A DNA stretch of 64,000 bases from Paenacidovorax caeni (GTDB taxonomy: Bacteria > Pseudomonadota > Gammaproteobacteria > Burkholderiales > Burkholderiaceae_C). Position numbers and translations under genes: made by a program. Positions 1-8,901 of the stretch are shown piece after piece (positions within the stretch are counted from its first letter, which is position 1; each line of letters starts with the position of its first letter). The notes beneath the pieces were generated by a model. That model searched no databases, was not told the origin of the DNA, and worked only from the letters and a program-made list of their open reading frames with translations. The DNA lies in NCBI RefSeq assembly GCF_001298675.1, contig NZ_CYIG01000016.1, forward strand, positions 1 to 64,000. The letters run 5' to 3'.

Positions 1-328
<328 letters not shown>

Positions 329-336
329 GGGGTGTC

Positions 337-606
337 TCATTCCTCCACGCGCTCAAAGGTCTTGGGGTCGAAGAAGGCCTCGACGCGCTTGCCGTCCGGG
401 GTCTTGGCGTAGACCTCGTAGCAGGTGTCGGTGCGCTCCATGCGGCGCACCTTCCAGCCTTCCTCGGTGAGCTTCTTCTCCAGCTCGGTGTGCGGGCGCC
501 ATTCTGATTTGGGGTGGGGCTTGCACTCCACGTTGCCGTGGGCGAAAGCGGTGCCCGCGCTGGTGGCCAGGGCGAGGGCGGCGATGCGGAGGGTCCAGGG
601 TGTCAT
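337..606 (-). CDS. Small secreted PepSY-domain protein
   Basis: This is an 89-residue protein. It begins with a clear Sec signal peptide (MTPWTLRIAALALATSAG, probable cleavage after TAFA near residue 21) and is followed by a single PepSY-like domain. The segments LEKKLTEEGWKVRRME and CYEVYAKTPDGKRVEAFFDP match the beta-strand pattern of PepSY proteins. Such small periplasmic PepSY proteins are thought to modulate peptidases or redox partners, but the ligand here is unknown. The ATG at 606 is preferred because the 33 extra residues of the longer frame would bury the signal peptide. It has its own upstream gap of about 95 bases to piuC. Confidence 0.75.
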   Translation of the reverse strand: MTPWTLRIAALALATSAGTAFAHGNVECKPHPKSEWRPHTELEKKLTEEGWKVRRMERTDTCYEVYAKTPDGKRVEAFFDPKTFERVEE

Positions 607-701
607 GGGGGTGTTTTCTTTCTGTGATGCAGGGGAGCACGCACTGCGCGCAGTGCGTGAAACGGGCGCGCCCAGGCGCGGGCCGCTGCGCAGGGGGGCG
701 T

Positions 702-1385
702 TCATGGCTTGGCCCAGCGGCGCAGGAGGTTGTGATACACGCCGGTGAGTTGCAGCAGCCGCATGTCGTCGGGTGCGACCAGCGGCGTCATTTGCTGGAT
801 CGACTGGTCCAGGTCGAACAGCAGCGTGCGCTCGCCTTCGTCCTGCACCAGGCTTTCGATCCAGAAGAACGAGGCCACGCGCGCCCCGCGCGTCACTGGC
901 GTGACGCGGTGCAGGCTGGTTGAGGGGTACAGCACCATGTCGCCCGCGCCGAGCTTGACGGCCTGCACGCCGAACGGGCCTTCCACCTCCAGCTCGCCGC
1001 CGTCGTACTCCTCGGGCTCGGCCAGGAACAGCGTGGCCGAGAGGTCGGTGCGCATCTGCTGGCTGCTGCCGGGCAGGAACATGAGCGCGCTGTCCACGTG
1101 CGCGCCGTAGGTGCCGCCGTCGGCATAGCGGTTGAACTTCGGCGGGTAGATGGTGCGCGGCAGCGCGGCCGAGATGAACAGCGGTGTGGCCGCCAGGCGG
1201 CGCAGGATGTGCTGGCCCAGGCGCACGGCGAGCGCGCTGCCGTCGGCCACCTGCTGGTTGCGTTTGACGCTCTTGGCCAGCGTGCCGGCGGTGGCGGCGC
1301 CGTCGTTCCAGTCGCTGGCGTCCAGCTCCTGGCGGAATTGGCGGACTTCGTCCTTGGTCAGAACCTGGTCGATGGAGATCAGCAT
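702..1385 (-). CDS. piuC: PiuC/YbiX-type Fe(II)/2-oxoglutarate-dependent PKHD hydroxylase
   Basis: The 227-residue protein has the usual length of the PiuC/YbiX family. The iron triad is visible as H96-x-D98 (GAHVDS) and H159 (SLHRV), with R169 as the likely 2-oxoglutarate-binding arginine. The family occurs next to siderophore receptors (piuA-piuC, fiu-ybiX) and is presumed to act in iron acquisition; its substrate is not established. The ATG at 1385 is chosen over an in-frame TTG five codons upstream. It lies 16 bases after the alpha-hydroxyacid oxidase gene and is probably co-transcribed with it and the receptor from the Fur-type promoter near 4950. Confidence 0.92.
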   Translation of the reverse strand: MLISIDQVLTKDEVRQFRQELDASDWNDGAATAGTLAKSVKRNQQVADGSALAVRLGQHILRRLAATPLFISAALPRTIYPPKFNRYADGGTYGAHVDSALMFLPGSSQQMRTDLSATLFLAEPEEYDGGELEVEGPFGVQAVKLGAGDMVLYPSTSLHRVTPVTRGARVASFFWIESLVQDEGERTLLFDLDQSIQQMTPLVAPDDMRLLQLTGVYHNLLRRWAKP

Positions 1386-1401
1386 GGCGGTTTCTCGCAA
1401 G

Positions 1402-2514
1402 TCACTCTGGAGTCGTGGAAAGGGGGAGCAGTGCCTCGGGCGTGATGTCGGCCAGCCGCGCGCAGCCGGCCTGCGCCATGCAGGCGTGCAGCTCCTCGGT
1501 CAGCAGGGTCAGCATGTGGGCCACGCCGAGCGCCCCGGCTACGGCCAGTGCATAGACCTGCAGGCGGCCGATGAGCACGGCGTCGGCGCCCAGGGCCAGC
1601 GCCTTGAAGGCGTCCTGGCCGCTGCGCACGCCGCCATCGAGCAGCACGGGGTAGCCGGGGCCGACGGCGGCGCGCACAGCGGGCAGCCGCGCCAGGCTGG
1701 CGGGCGCGCCGTCCAGGCTGCGCCCACCGTGGTTGGAGACGATGACGCCGGCCACGCCTGCGGCGCGCAGTGCGGTGGCGTCGCCCGGGTGCAGCACGCC
1801 CTTGACCCAGACGGGCAGGCGGCTTTCCTGCAGCAGCCAGTGCAGGTCGTCCCAGGTGGGGGCGTGGCGCATGGCGCCCTGGAAAATGCGGCTCGCCCCG
1901 TCTGCCAGCGGCTGCGCGGGCAGCGGCGGGTAGCCGGTGAGGTTGGCGGCCACGCAGTCGGCGGGCATGCTGAACCCGGCCTGCAGCGCGCTGCGGCTGG
2001 CCAGCTGGATGCTGGCGTCCAGTGTCAGCACGATGGCGCGGTAGCCTGCCTGCTCGGCGCGGCGCAGCAGGTCGCGCGAATGGGCGCGCTCGGGCTGCAG
2101 GTAGAGCTGGAACCAGCGCGCCGGGCCGGCGGCGCAGGCGATGGCTTCGAGCGTGCACGACGACAGCGTGCTCGCCACCATGCAGGTGCCGGTGGCCTGG
2201 GCCGCGCGCGCGGTGGCGGCTTCGGCCCCGGCGTGGGCCAGGCGCTGGTAGGCCACGGGGGCCAGCAGAAAAGGGTGGGGCAGCGCGAGGCCGCCCAGGG
2301 TGAGTTGCGTGTGGCCTTGGCGCACGTCGCGCAGCAGGCGCGGCAGCGGCGCCCAGTGGCCGAAGGCGGCGCGGTTGGCGGCCACGGTGGTGTCCCAGCC
2401 GCAGCCACCCGCCACGTAGGCGTGGTGGCTCGCGTCCATGGCCTGGGGCGCCAGCAACTCGTAGTCGATGGCGTTGTGGATACCGGGGGGGATGCGGTCG
2501 GCTGGATTCATCAA
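1402..2514 (-). CDS. FMN-dependent alpha-hydroxyacid oxidase/dehydrogenase
   Basis: The protein (370 residues) belongs to the glycolate oxidase/lactate dehydrogenase (LldD) family, a TIM barrel binding FMN. Visible catalytic elements are K238 (WVKG), H262 and R265 in [10 protein letters not shown], the phosphate-binding LLDGGVRSG at 291-299, and the WFQLY segment at 134-138. These enzymes oxidise 2-hydroxy acids to 2-oxo acids in the cytoplasm. The specific substrate (lactate, glycolate, mandelate or other) cannot be read from sequence. Its position between the TonB receptor and piuC suggests an iron-related role, perhaps on a hydroxy-acid siderophore or a 2-oxo acid for PiuC; that is inference. 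Confidence 0.85.
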   Translation of the reverse strand: MMNPADRIPPGIHNAIDYELLAPQAMDASHHAYVAGGCGWDTTVAANRAAFGHWAPLPRLLRDVRQGHTQLTLGGLALPHPFLLAPVAYQRLAHAGAEAATARAAQATGTCMVASTLSSCTLEAIACAAGPARWFQLYLQPERAHSRDLLRRAEQAGYRAIVLTLDASIQLASRSALQAGFSMPADCVAANLTGYPPLPAQPLADGASRIFQGAMRHAPTWDDLHWLLQESRLPVWVKGVLHPGDATALRAAGVAGVIVSNHGGRSLDGAPASLARLPAVRAAVGPGYPVLLDGGVRSGQDAFKALALGADAVLIGRLQVYALAVAGALGVAHMLTLLTEELHACMAQAGCARLADITPEALLPLSTTPE

Positions 2515-2562
2515 AAATAATAGCTGCCAGCGCTTACCAGGTAAGCGCTGGAGGCCATTTTT
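2515..2562. repeat. Palindromic intergenic element, copy A (possible terminator)
   Basis: A perfect 11-bp inverted repeat, CCAGCGCTTAC (2527-2537) and GTAAGCGCTGG (2541-2551), flanks a 3-base loop. It is bracketed by AT-rich runs (AAAATAATAGCTG on the left, GGCCATTTTTTT on the right). It fills the gap between the receptor and the oxidase genes and would give a hairpin followed by a U-rich tail on either strand, so it could attenuate read-through from the receptor gene. It shares its core with copies near 23.69, 44.23 and 45.72 kb. Confidence 0.85.
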
Positions 2563-4878
2563 TTACAGGTCAAGGTTCAGCGTCAGGCGCACGGCGCGGG
2601 CGTCACCCTTGTAGAGGAAGGCGCCTGAGCGGTACACGGCGGTGTAGTAGTCCTTGTTGGTCACGTTCAGCACGTTCAGGCGCAGGTCGGCCGTCTTGTT
2701 GATGCGGTAGGTGGCAAACAGGTCGTACACGCTGTAGCTGGGTACGGGCTGTGCGCAGTAGCCTTGGGCGTTGTAGCCCGCGCCGGTGTCGGGCTGGCCG
2801 CCGCACTTGCCGCTCTCGTAGCGGGCCACAGCGCCCAGGCCGAAGTCGCGCGTGAACTGGTACTTGCCCTGGATGGTGACGGCGCGGTCGGCGAAGTTGG
2901 ACAGCGGGTTGCCGACGTTGGCTGCATTCACCGAATCCAGCACCTTGGACTTCATGAAGGCCACGCCTGCCTGCACTTGCAGCGCGCGTGTCACGTTGCC
3001 CGCCAGGCCGAATTCGATGCCCTGCACGCGGTTCTTGCCGGTGTTGAACATGCCGGCGGAGTCATAGCCGGTGCCGCTGGGCGCGGCTTCCATCACGTCC
3101 TTCTTGGTGGTGCGGAAGGCGGCGGCGGTGAACAGCAGCTTGTCGTCCAGCAGGTTCCATTTGGTGCCGATCTCGAAGTTCTGCGACAGCTCGGGCTTGG
3201 CGTTGGCGTTGCCCTTGGTGTCCACGACCAGGCCGCCGTAGCCGGCGCTGGTGCCCACGTCGGACTCGCCGCCGTTGATGTCCTGCGCGCTGCTGTAGCT
3301 GGCGTAGACCATGCCCATGGGGTTGATCTTGTAGCTCACGCCCAGGTGGCCGTTGAGCAGCGTGTCCTTGTAGCCGTAGTCGGCGGTCTGCGCGCCGGTG
3401 GCGGCGTTGTAGGTGGACAGGCTCAGGTCGGTGCGGTCGGCGCGCAGGCCGCCGAACACGGTCCATTTGTCGGTCAGGTCCACGGTGTCCATGATCGACA
3501 GCGCCAGCGCCTTCACATGCCAGTCGCGGCCCATGGCGTTGCGGTCGTAGGTGCGGCCCGACAGGCCGCCCAGGTTGGGCAGCGGCACGCCGTTGGCGTC
3601 GGTGATGCAGAAGCCGTTGTTGGCGGTGGCTGTGGCGTTGGTGATGCAGTTGGGCTTGCCGTTGGTGGTGACCTTGTAGTTGCCCGACTTGACGCGGTGG
3701 TCGGTGTACTCGAAGCCGAAGATGAACTCGTGCTTGAGGCCGCCGAGCTGCGCATCCCAGCGCAGGTTGTCCTGGTGGGCGAAGTACTTCACGTCCTGCC
3801 AGCCGGTGTGGCCGCCGTCGATGGCACCGCGCTGCGCGGTGGCGTTGAACGAGGCGCCGGTGGTGGCGTAGCCGTTGTCGGAGGTGCCGTAGCGCGTCAG
3901 GCTGGTGAACTTGAGGTTGGGCGCCAGGCGGTAGGCAATGCGCGCCGAGACCGTGTCCACGTCGGACTGCACGAAGTCGTTGTCCTGCGCGTACACGGGC
4001 ACACCCTTGGCCGGGATACGGTTGGGCGGCGTGCCGACGAGGTAGGCGCCCAGGTCAGGGCGCGTGTCCTTGGCGCGCAGGCCGTAGTAGTCCAGCGTGA
4101 CCGACAGGTCCTTGTTCACTTCCCACAGGCCCGACAGCGCCAGGCCCTTGCGGCTGCGCGCGGAGGGGCTGCGCTCGGGCACGTCCTCGCCCGCATGCAG
4201 CGCGTTGGCGCGCAGCGCGAAGCTCTCGCCGAAGCCCTTGTTCGCGTCCATGGTCACGCGGTGGTGGCCGTCGGTGCCAATGCCGGCGGAAACGCGCGTG
4301 AAGTCATAGTCCAGCGTGGCCTGCTTGGTGACGGCATTGATCGCGCCGCCCGCCGAGCCGCGGCCCGCGAAGCTGGAGCTGGGGCCCTTGGTGATTTCGA
4401 TCTGCTCGATGGCGAAGCTCTCGCGCGTGGTCATGCCGGTGTCGCGCAGGCCGTCCACGAACACGTCGGAGCGCGCTTCCTGGCCACGGATGATGTAGCG
4501 GTCGCCGAAGGCATTGCCGTTTTCGCCCGTGCCCAGGGTGATGCCGGGCTGTGCCGCCAGGATCTGCTTCAGATCGGTCAGGCCCGAATCATCGATGGCC
4601 GCCTTGGTCACCACCGAGATGGTTTGCGGCGTTTCCGCCAGCGGGCGGGTATGGCGCGCGTCGGCCGAGGTTTTGGCCTTGTAGGGCGCGCCGACTTCGG
4701 CGTTCGGGTTCGGGTCGATGGCCTGCTCCTGCACCGTAACGGTGGGCAGGGTGGTGACGGGCGTGGCGCTCTGGGCCATGGCGCCCAGGGGCAGCAGGAC
4801 GGCGGAGGACAGCCCGGCGGCGGCCATGCCGTTGACCAGGCGCAGGCTCTTGGGCTTCTTCGTGCAAGCAGGGTTCAT
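2563..4878 (-). CDS. TonB-dependent catecholate-type siderophore receptor (Fiu/PiuA-like)
   Basis: This outer-membrane receptor has 771 residues: a signal peptide ending near AMAQS, a TonB-box-like LPTVTVQEQ, a plug domain (PQTISVVTKAAIDD, then YIIRGQEARSDVFVDGLRD and IEITKGPSS) and a C-terminal 22-strand barrel ending in TLNLDL. Fiu/PiuA-type receptors import ferric catecholates using TonB energy. The ATG at 4878 is preferred to an in-frame TTG ten codons upstream, although neither has a strong ribosome site. It heads the iron cluster with the oxidase and piuC, and a Fur-like box lies about 70 bases upstream. Ligand assignment is by neighbourhood and family only. Confidence 0.9.
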   Translation of the reverse strand: MNPACTKKPKSLRLVNGMAAAGLSSAVLLPLGAMAQSATPVTTLPTVTVQEQAIDPNPNAEVGAPYKAKTSADARHTRPLAETPQTISVVTKAAIDDSGLTDLKQILAAQPGITLGTGENGNAFGDRYIIRGQEARSDVFVDGLRDTGMTTRESFAIEQIEITKGPSSSFAGRGSAGGAINAVTKQATLDYDFTRVSAGIGTDGHHRVTMDANKGFGESFALRANALHAGEDVPERSPSARSRKGLALSGLWEVNKDLSVTLDYYGLRAKDTRPDLGAYLVGTPPNRIPAKGVPVYAQDNDFVQSDVDTVSARIAYRLAPNLKFTSLTRYGTSDNGYATTGASFNATAQRGAIDGGHTGWQDVKYFAHQDNLRWDAQLGGLKHEFIFGFEYTDHRVKSGNYKVTTNGKPNCITNATATANNGFCITDANGVPLPNLGGLSGRTYDRNAMGRDWHVKALALSIMDTVDLTDKWTVFGGLRADRTDLSLSTYNAATGAQTADYGYKDTLLNGHLGVSYKINPMGMVYASYSSAQDINGGESDVGTSAGYGGLVVDTKGNANAKPELSQNFEIGTKWNLLDDKLLFTAAAFRTTKKDVMEAAPSGTGYDSAGMFNTGKNRVQGIEFGLAGNVTRALQVQAGVAFMKSKVLDSVNAANVGNPLSNFADRAVTIQGKYQFTRDFGLGAVARYESGKCGGQPDTGAGYNAQGYCAQPVPSYSVYDLFATYRINKTADLRLNVLNVTNKDYYTAVYRSGAFLYKGDARAVRLTLNLDL

Positions 4879-4945
4879 GGTGTGAAGGTGCTGAAGGTTG
4901 GAGTGCAATGAAAACCAGGGATACAGGGCGGTGTATCTTAATACA

Positions 4946-4964
4946 AACGAAACTGGTTCTCATT
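4946..4964 (-). promoter_or_regulatory. Fur box upstream of the siderophore receptor
   Basis: Read on the minus strand, this is AATGAGAACCAGTTTCGTT, matching 15 of 19 positions of the repeated Fur consensus (AATGAGAATCATTCTCATT). It overlaps the probable -35/-10 region: a TAAGAT -10-like hexamer lies just downstream. Repression by Fe-Fur would make the receptor, oxidase and piuC iron-responsive. Confidence 0.75.
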
Positions 4965-4978
4965 AGCTATATTTTTCA

Positions 4979-5286
4979 AGGCGACATTTAGGGGGATGAA
5001 AGCAGGCCCGCTCAGTGCATGCCGCATCGAAGGGCGTTGCCTGGGCTTTGGTTGCTTCGCAGGGGCGCGTTGTCTCGGGCCGTTCACACGCCCCTGAGCC
5101 AGGCTGGGGTGGCGCCAGGCATGAGACCCTTGGGGCAGGAAATGACGGTCAATACGTTGACCGGGGAGGGCGCGTTGGCATGGGTATGCGACGCCATGGC
5201 ACTGACGCACAAAAAGATGCAGCAGGCGCCATCAACGGCCTCGATGGTGTTTTGCGCGCGGTGGCGCGAAGCGAGGCCTGCGGAGG
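4979..5286. other. Intergenic region without recognisable gene
   Basis: This stretch of about 308 bases lies between the receptor promoter and the end of the MBL hydrolase gene. Open frames across it are short, lack ribosome binding sites and match no family I recognise. No convincing hairpin-plus-U-tract terminator was seen. Confidence 0.5.
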
Positions 5287-6213
5287 TCAGGCGTTGCGCA
5301 GCATGTCGCCTTCGCGGGTGGCGGCACCTGAGCGCACCAGATCCTGTGCCAGCGCGTCGAGCCAGTCGGTGAGCGCCTGGTCGCTGAAATGGCGGGCATG
5401 CAGGGTGCCGAAATAGGGCGTAGCCGTGGCCCAGGCGCGCAGGTCGGCACGGGCGATCTGCTGCCATTCGAGCAGCTTGTACTTGAGCAGCACCTTGGCG
5501 GCGTACAGCGCGTGCTTGGTGGGGTTGCGCACGAAGCCCTCCAGCCGCTGGCGCGCGCCGGCGAGCGCGCGCGGCGCGTCGTGGAACACCGGGCCGTGGC
5601 CGGGGATCACGGTGCGCGGCGCGAGCCGCTCGATCAGGTCGAGCGTGGCCGCCACGTCGGCGAAGGCTTGCTCGCCCTCCAGCTCGGGGAAGACCACGCC
5701 AAAGCCGTTCTCCCACAGCGCGTCGGCGGACAGCAGGATGCGCGCCTGCGGCTCGAACAGCACCACCGAGTGCGGGTCGTGCCCCGGCGCGGCGTGCACC
5801 TGCCAGGGCTTGTCGCCCAGCAGCACGCAGGAGCCCGGCTCCAGCAGCGCTTCGGCGCGGAATGGCGGGCAGTGCTGGCCAGTGGGGGTGTAGCTCAGCG
5901 CGTAGGCGTCCCAGGCACGCACGTGGGGTGCCTGGCCCGGCGGGATGGCGGTGTGCACGCCGGGCCACGCCGCCTGCAGCGCGGCGTTGCCGCCGCAGTG
6001 GTCGCTGTGCAGGTGGGTGTTGAGCACGCGGTCCAGCGGCCGCCCGCCCAGGCAGGCGGCCACCAGCGCCACGGTCTGTTCCGCATGGCTGTGGTAGCCG
6101 GTGTCTACCAGAGCGCTGTCGTGCCGGCCGATGAAGAGGATGTTGTTGGCGGACAGCCAGCCGCGCTCCAGTACGGTGATTTCAGGCGGTAGCCCATGCG
6201 GGGAGAGCGTCAT
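5287..6213 (-). CDS. MBL-fold metallo-hydrolase
   Basis: The 308-residue protein has the full metallo-beta-lactamase-fold signature: H67-x-H69-x-D71-H72 (THLHSDH), H145 (APGHDPHS), D164 (LLSADALW) and H206 (VIPGHGP). This predicts a binuclear metal hydrolase. The long C-terminal extension (about 210-308) with helical segments resembles the MBL group that includes LACTB2- and thioesterase-like proteins, but the substrate is unknown. It lies upstream of fadD in reading direction reversed, that is fadD ends 104 bases before this gene starts, so the two could share a transcript. A half copy of the palindromic repeat (CAGCTATCAAAA on the plus strand) sits directly before the start codon. Confidence 0.8.
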   Translation of the reverse strand: MTLSPHGLPPEITVLERGWLSANNILFIGRHDSALVDTGYHSHAEQTVALVAACLGGRPLDRVLNTHLHSDHCGGNAALQAAWPGVHTAIPPGQAPHVRAWDAYALSYTPTGQHCPPFRAEALLEPGSCVLLGDKPWQVHAAPGHDPHSVVLFEPQARILLSADALWENGFGVVFPELEGEQAFADVAATLDLIERLAPRTVIPGHGPVFHDAPRALAGARQRLEGFVRNPTKHALYAAKVLLKYKLLEWQQIARADLRAWATATPYFGTLHARHFSDQALTDWLDALAQDLVRSGAATREGDMLRNA

Positions 6214-6316
6214 CAGCTATCAAAAAAATAGTAATCGCGGTGGTTCGTGGCGCGGCGCGGCGCCCACGGCCCATGAAACCGGCGCGGCCCCGGCCCGCGG
6301 ACGCCGCGCGGAAGGG

Positions 6317-7996
6317 TCAGCTGCGCAGCTCGCGCCGCAGGATTTTGCCGACGTTGGTCTTGGGTAGCTCCTCGCGGAATTCTATGTACTTGGGCCGCTT
6401 GTAGCCGGTCAGGTTGTCGTGGCAGTAGCGCACCAGTGCATCCTCGGTCAGCGAGGCGTCGCTCTTGATGACGAAGATCTTGATGGCCTCGCCCGACTTC
6501 TCGTCCGCCACGCCCACGGCCGCGCACTCCAGCACCCCGGGGCACAGCGAGATGACCTGCTCCAGCTCGTTCGGGAAGACGTTGAAGCCCGAAACGATGA
6601 TCATGTCCTTCTTGCGGTCGATGATGCGCGTGTAGCCGGCCTCGTCCATGATGCCGATGTCGCCGGTGCGCATGAAGCCGTCGGCCGTGAAGGCTTTTTC
6701 CGTCTCTTCGGGCTGGTTGTAGTAGCCGCGCATGACATTGGGGCCCTTGATGCAGATCTCGCCGCTCTGGCCCGTGGGCAGGCTGGCACCCGCGTCGTCC
6801 TTGATGGCGATCTCGATGCCCGGCAGCGGCAGGCCGATGGTGCCCGTGAAGCTGGTGTTGCTCACCGGGTTGTTGGTGCCGATGGCGCAGGTCTCGCTCA
6901 TGCCCCAGCCCTCGATCATGGTGCTGCCGGTGACCTGTTGCCATTGGCGCGCCGTGCCCTCGGAGGCGGCCATGCCGCCGGCCTGCGAGACGCACAGGTG
7001 CGAAAAATCGAGCTTGCGGAACTGCGCGTTCTGCAGCAGCGCGTTGAACAGCGTGTTCACTGCGGGCAGCATGTGGAAGGGGCGCTTTTTCAGCACGTCG
7101 ACGAATTTCGGGATGTCGCGCGGGTTGGGAATCAGCGTCAGGCTCGATCCCTGGCGGATGGCCAGCAGGCACAGCGTGAGCGCGAAGATGTGGTACAGCG
7201 GCAGCGCCGCGATGCTGTTGGCCTTGCTCAGGTCGCCGATCTTGGCCAGCGCGGGGGTGAACCACGCCTCGGCCTGCAACGTGGCGGCGATGATGTTGCG
7301 GTGCGTCAGCACGGCCCCCTTGGACAGACCGGTGGTGCCGCCGGTGTACTGCAGGAAGGCAATGGAGTCGTGGGTGGCCTGGCTCGGCTGGAGCCTGCGC
7401 GCGCGGCCCAGCGCCAGGGCCTTCTTGAAGGGCGTGACCTGGCGGCCGCCGGTCAGCGGCAGGGCGTACGGCGGCACCATCTTCGCCAGGTGGCGCACGG
7501 CGAAGGTGATCCAGCGGCCATACCAGGCGCCCAGCATGTCGCCCAGGGAGGCGATGCAGACATGCTGGATGGGCGTGTGCTCGATGACTTCGGCCAGGGT
7601 GTGGGCGAAGTTCTCCAGGATCACGATGGCGGTGGCGCCCGAGTCCTTGAGCTGGTGCTCCAGCTCGCGCGCCGTGTACAGCGGGTTCACGTTCACGCAG
7701 GTGAAGCCCGCGCGCAGCACGCCGGCCATGGTCACGCCGAACTGCGGCACGTTGGGCAGCATGATGGCCACGCGCGCGTCCGGCGCCAGGCCCAGGCTCT
7801 GCAGCCACGCGCCCAGGGCGGCACTGTGGCGGTCTAGCTCCCCGTAGGTCATCCAGCGGTCCATGCAGACCGAGAAGGGGCTGGCGGCATGCTGGCGGAA
7901 CGATTCCTCCAGCAGGTGCGGCACCGAGCGGTACTGGTCGGGGTCGATATCGTGCGGTACGCCGGGGGGGTAGCTTTTGAGCCAGGTTTTTTCCAT
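6317..7996 (-). CDS. fadD: Long-chain fatty acid-CoA ligase
   Basis: The 559-residue acyl-adenylate-forming enzyme activates fatty acids to acyl-CoA at the inner face of the membrane for beta-oxidation. The P-loop-like AMP motif YTGGTTGLSKG is near residue 208, GWGMSETCA near 375, the D-x-G-hinge (TGDIGIMDEAGYTRIIDRKKDMI) near 445, and the C-terminal catalytic lysine region ELPKTNVGKILRRELR at the end. The length and motifs match FadD closely. The start is set at ATG 7996, with GAGG about 11 bases upstream, rather than a non-ATG codon 13 residues earlier. No other beta-oxidation genes are adjacent. Confidence 0.93.
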   Translation of the reverse strand: MEKTWLKSYPPGVPHDIDPDQYRSVPHLLEESFRQHAASPFSVCMDRWMTYGELDRHSAALGAWLQSLGLAPDARVAIMLPNVPQFGVTMAGVLRAGFTCVNVNPLYTARELEHQLKDSGATAIVILENFAHTLAEVIEHTPIQHVCIASLGDMLGAWYGRWITFAVRHLAKMVPPYALPLTGGRQVTPFKKALALGRARRLQPSQATHDSIAFLQYTGGTTGLSKGAVLTHRNIIAATLQAEAWFTPALAKIGDLSKANSIAALPLYHIFALTLCLLAIRQGSSLTLIPNPRDIPKFVDVLKKRPFHMLPAVNTLFNALLQNAQFRKLDFSHLCVSQAGGMAASEGTARQWQQVTGSTMIEGWGMSETCAIGTNNPVSNTSFTGTIGLPLPGIEIAIKDDAGASLPTGQSGEICIKGPNVMRGYYNQPEETEKAFTADGFMRTGDIGIMDEAGYTRIIDRKKDMIIVSGFNVFPNELEQVISLCPGVLECAAVGVADEKSGEAIKIFVIKSDASLTEDALVRYCHDNLTGYKRPKYIEFREELPKTNVGKILRRELRS

Positions 7997-8059
7997 GCAA
8001 GAACCTCGAAATGCGCCAGGGACGTTGGCAGGCATTGTGGGTGCGGCCCCAGGCCAGGG

Positions 8060-8794
8060 CTATCGGGCTTGTCCTAGGGTCTGGCGCAAGGCGGTCTCGC
8101 AGGTGACAGGCGTGGCGTCGAACAGCTGCGCCAGCAGGGCGCCCTCGCGCTGGGCGATGGTGTCGAGAAAGTGCGCCACCGCGCCGCGCGTGCGCGCCAG
8201 GGTGCCGAAGGTGTCGAAGCCAGCCTCCAGAAAGCGCTGCAACTCGCTCAGCCCGGCGGCCTGGGCCGGGCCGCGCATCATGCGCAGCATGGTGCGCAGG
8301 CCGGGCTTGGCGGTCAGCCGCGCCAGGTCCTGCCCCATGGCCAGCACGCTGGCGAGCTGCGCCTGGCGCGCCTGCGGCTGGCCGACCTGGCGCCAGGCGG
8401 CCACGTAGCGCGCAGCGGGGTCGCCGGGCAGGTCGTTCCAGGCGGCGCCCATGGCATGGTCGAGCTGCTCGGTCTGCGCATGCAACTGCGCCAGCGCCAC
8501 GGCCATGTCTACCACCGGGCGGGGGAACAGCGTCTGCAGCGTCCCGGCGATGCGCCCGAACTGCGCGTCGCGCGCCTGGTAGTCGGCGCTGCCGTACAGC
8601 TCGGCCAGGAAGAAGCGCGCCGCCGGCGCGTACAGCGTGCAGGCCAGCAGGTCCGCATAGGTGCCGCGAAAGCGCGCCGATTGCAGCGCCTTGACGGCGT
8701 GTACCGCCGCGCCCCAGGCGGGCGTGTCGGTGCGCTGCTGGCGCAGGGCCGTTACCTCGGCGATGCAGTGGCGGATGGTTTGGGCAGCGTCCAT
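8060..8794 (-). CDS. Conserved protein of unknown function (FFLxELYG family)
   Basis: This 244-residue protein is predicted to be largely alpha-helical, with no signal peptide or membrane segment. The block AARFFLAELYGSADYQARD followed by QFGRI, around residues 70-95, is strongly conserved among betaproteobacterial homologues that I recognise only as a domain of unknown function. No catalytic motif is evident. The start is placed at ATG 8794; an upstream codon 15 residues earlier is less likely. It sits behind fadD in opposite order of transcription, with 63 bases between them, and may be in the same transcript. Function unknown. Confidence 0.7.
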   Translation of the reverse strand: MDAAQTIRHCIAEVTALRQQRTDTPAWGAAVHAVKALQSARFRGTYADLLACTLYAPAARFFLAELYGSADYQARDAQFGRIAGTLQTLFPRPVVDMAVALAQLHAQTEQLDHAMGAAWNDLPGDPAARYVAAWRQVGQPQARQAQLASVLAMGQDLARLTAKPGLRTMLRMMRGPAQAAGLSELQRFLEAGFDTFGTLARTRGAVAHFLDTIAQREGALLAQLFDATPVTCETALRQTLGQAR

Positions 8795-8862
8795 GGTATT
8801 TTTGGCCGGATTGGCACGGTGCAGAGAAATATAAGACAAATTGCCTTCTATGGCCCATGCAG

Positions 8863-8885
8863 CAAGCGCGGGCAGCTATCAAAAA
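8863..8885. repeat. Half copy of the palindromic intergenic element
   Basis: CAAGCGCGGGCAGCTATCAA followed by AAA matches the right arm of the dispersed element at all but one of 23 positions, yet the partner arm is absent. It lies between the divergent unknown gene and the alpha/beta hydrolase gene, just upstream of the latter's start. Confidence 0.65.
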
Positions 8886-8901
8886 GAGAGTTCTCCCTAC
8901 T

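Noticed and set aside
2764-4911. A 715-codon plus-strand frame opposite the siderophore receptor
   Set aside because: It is the antisense shadow of a clear receptor gene; the translation is Val/Gly/Ala-rich with no domain.
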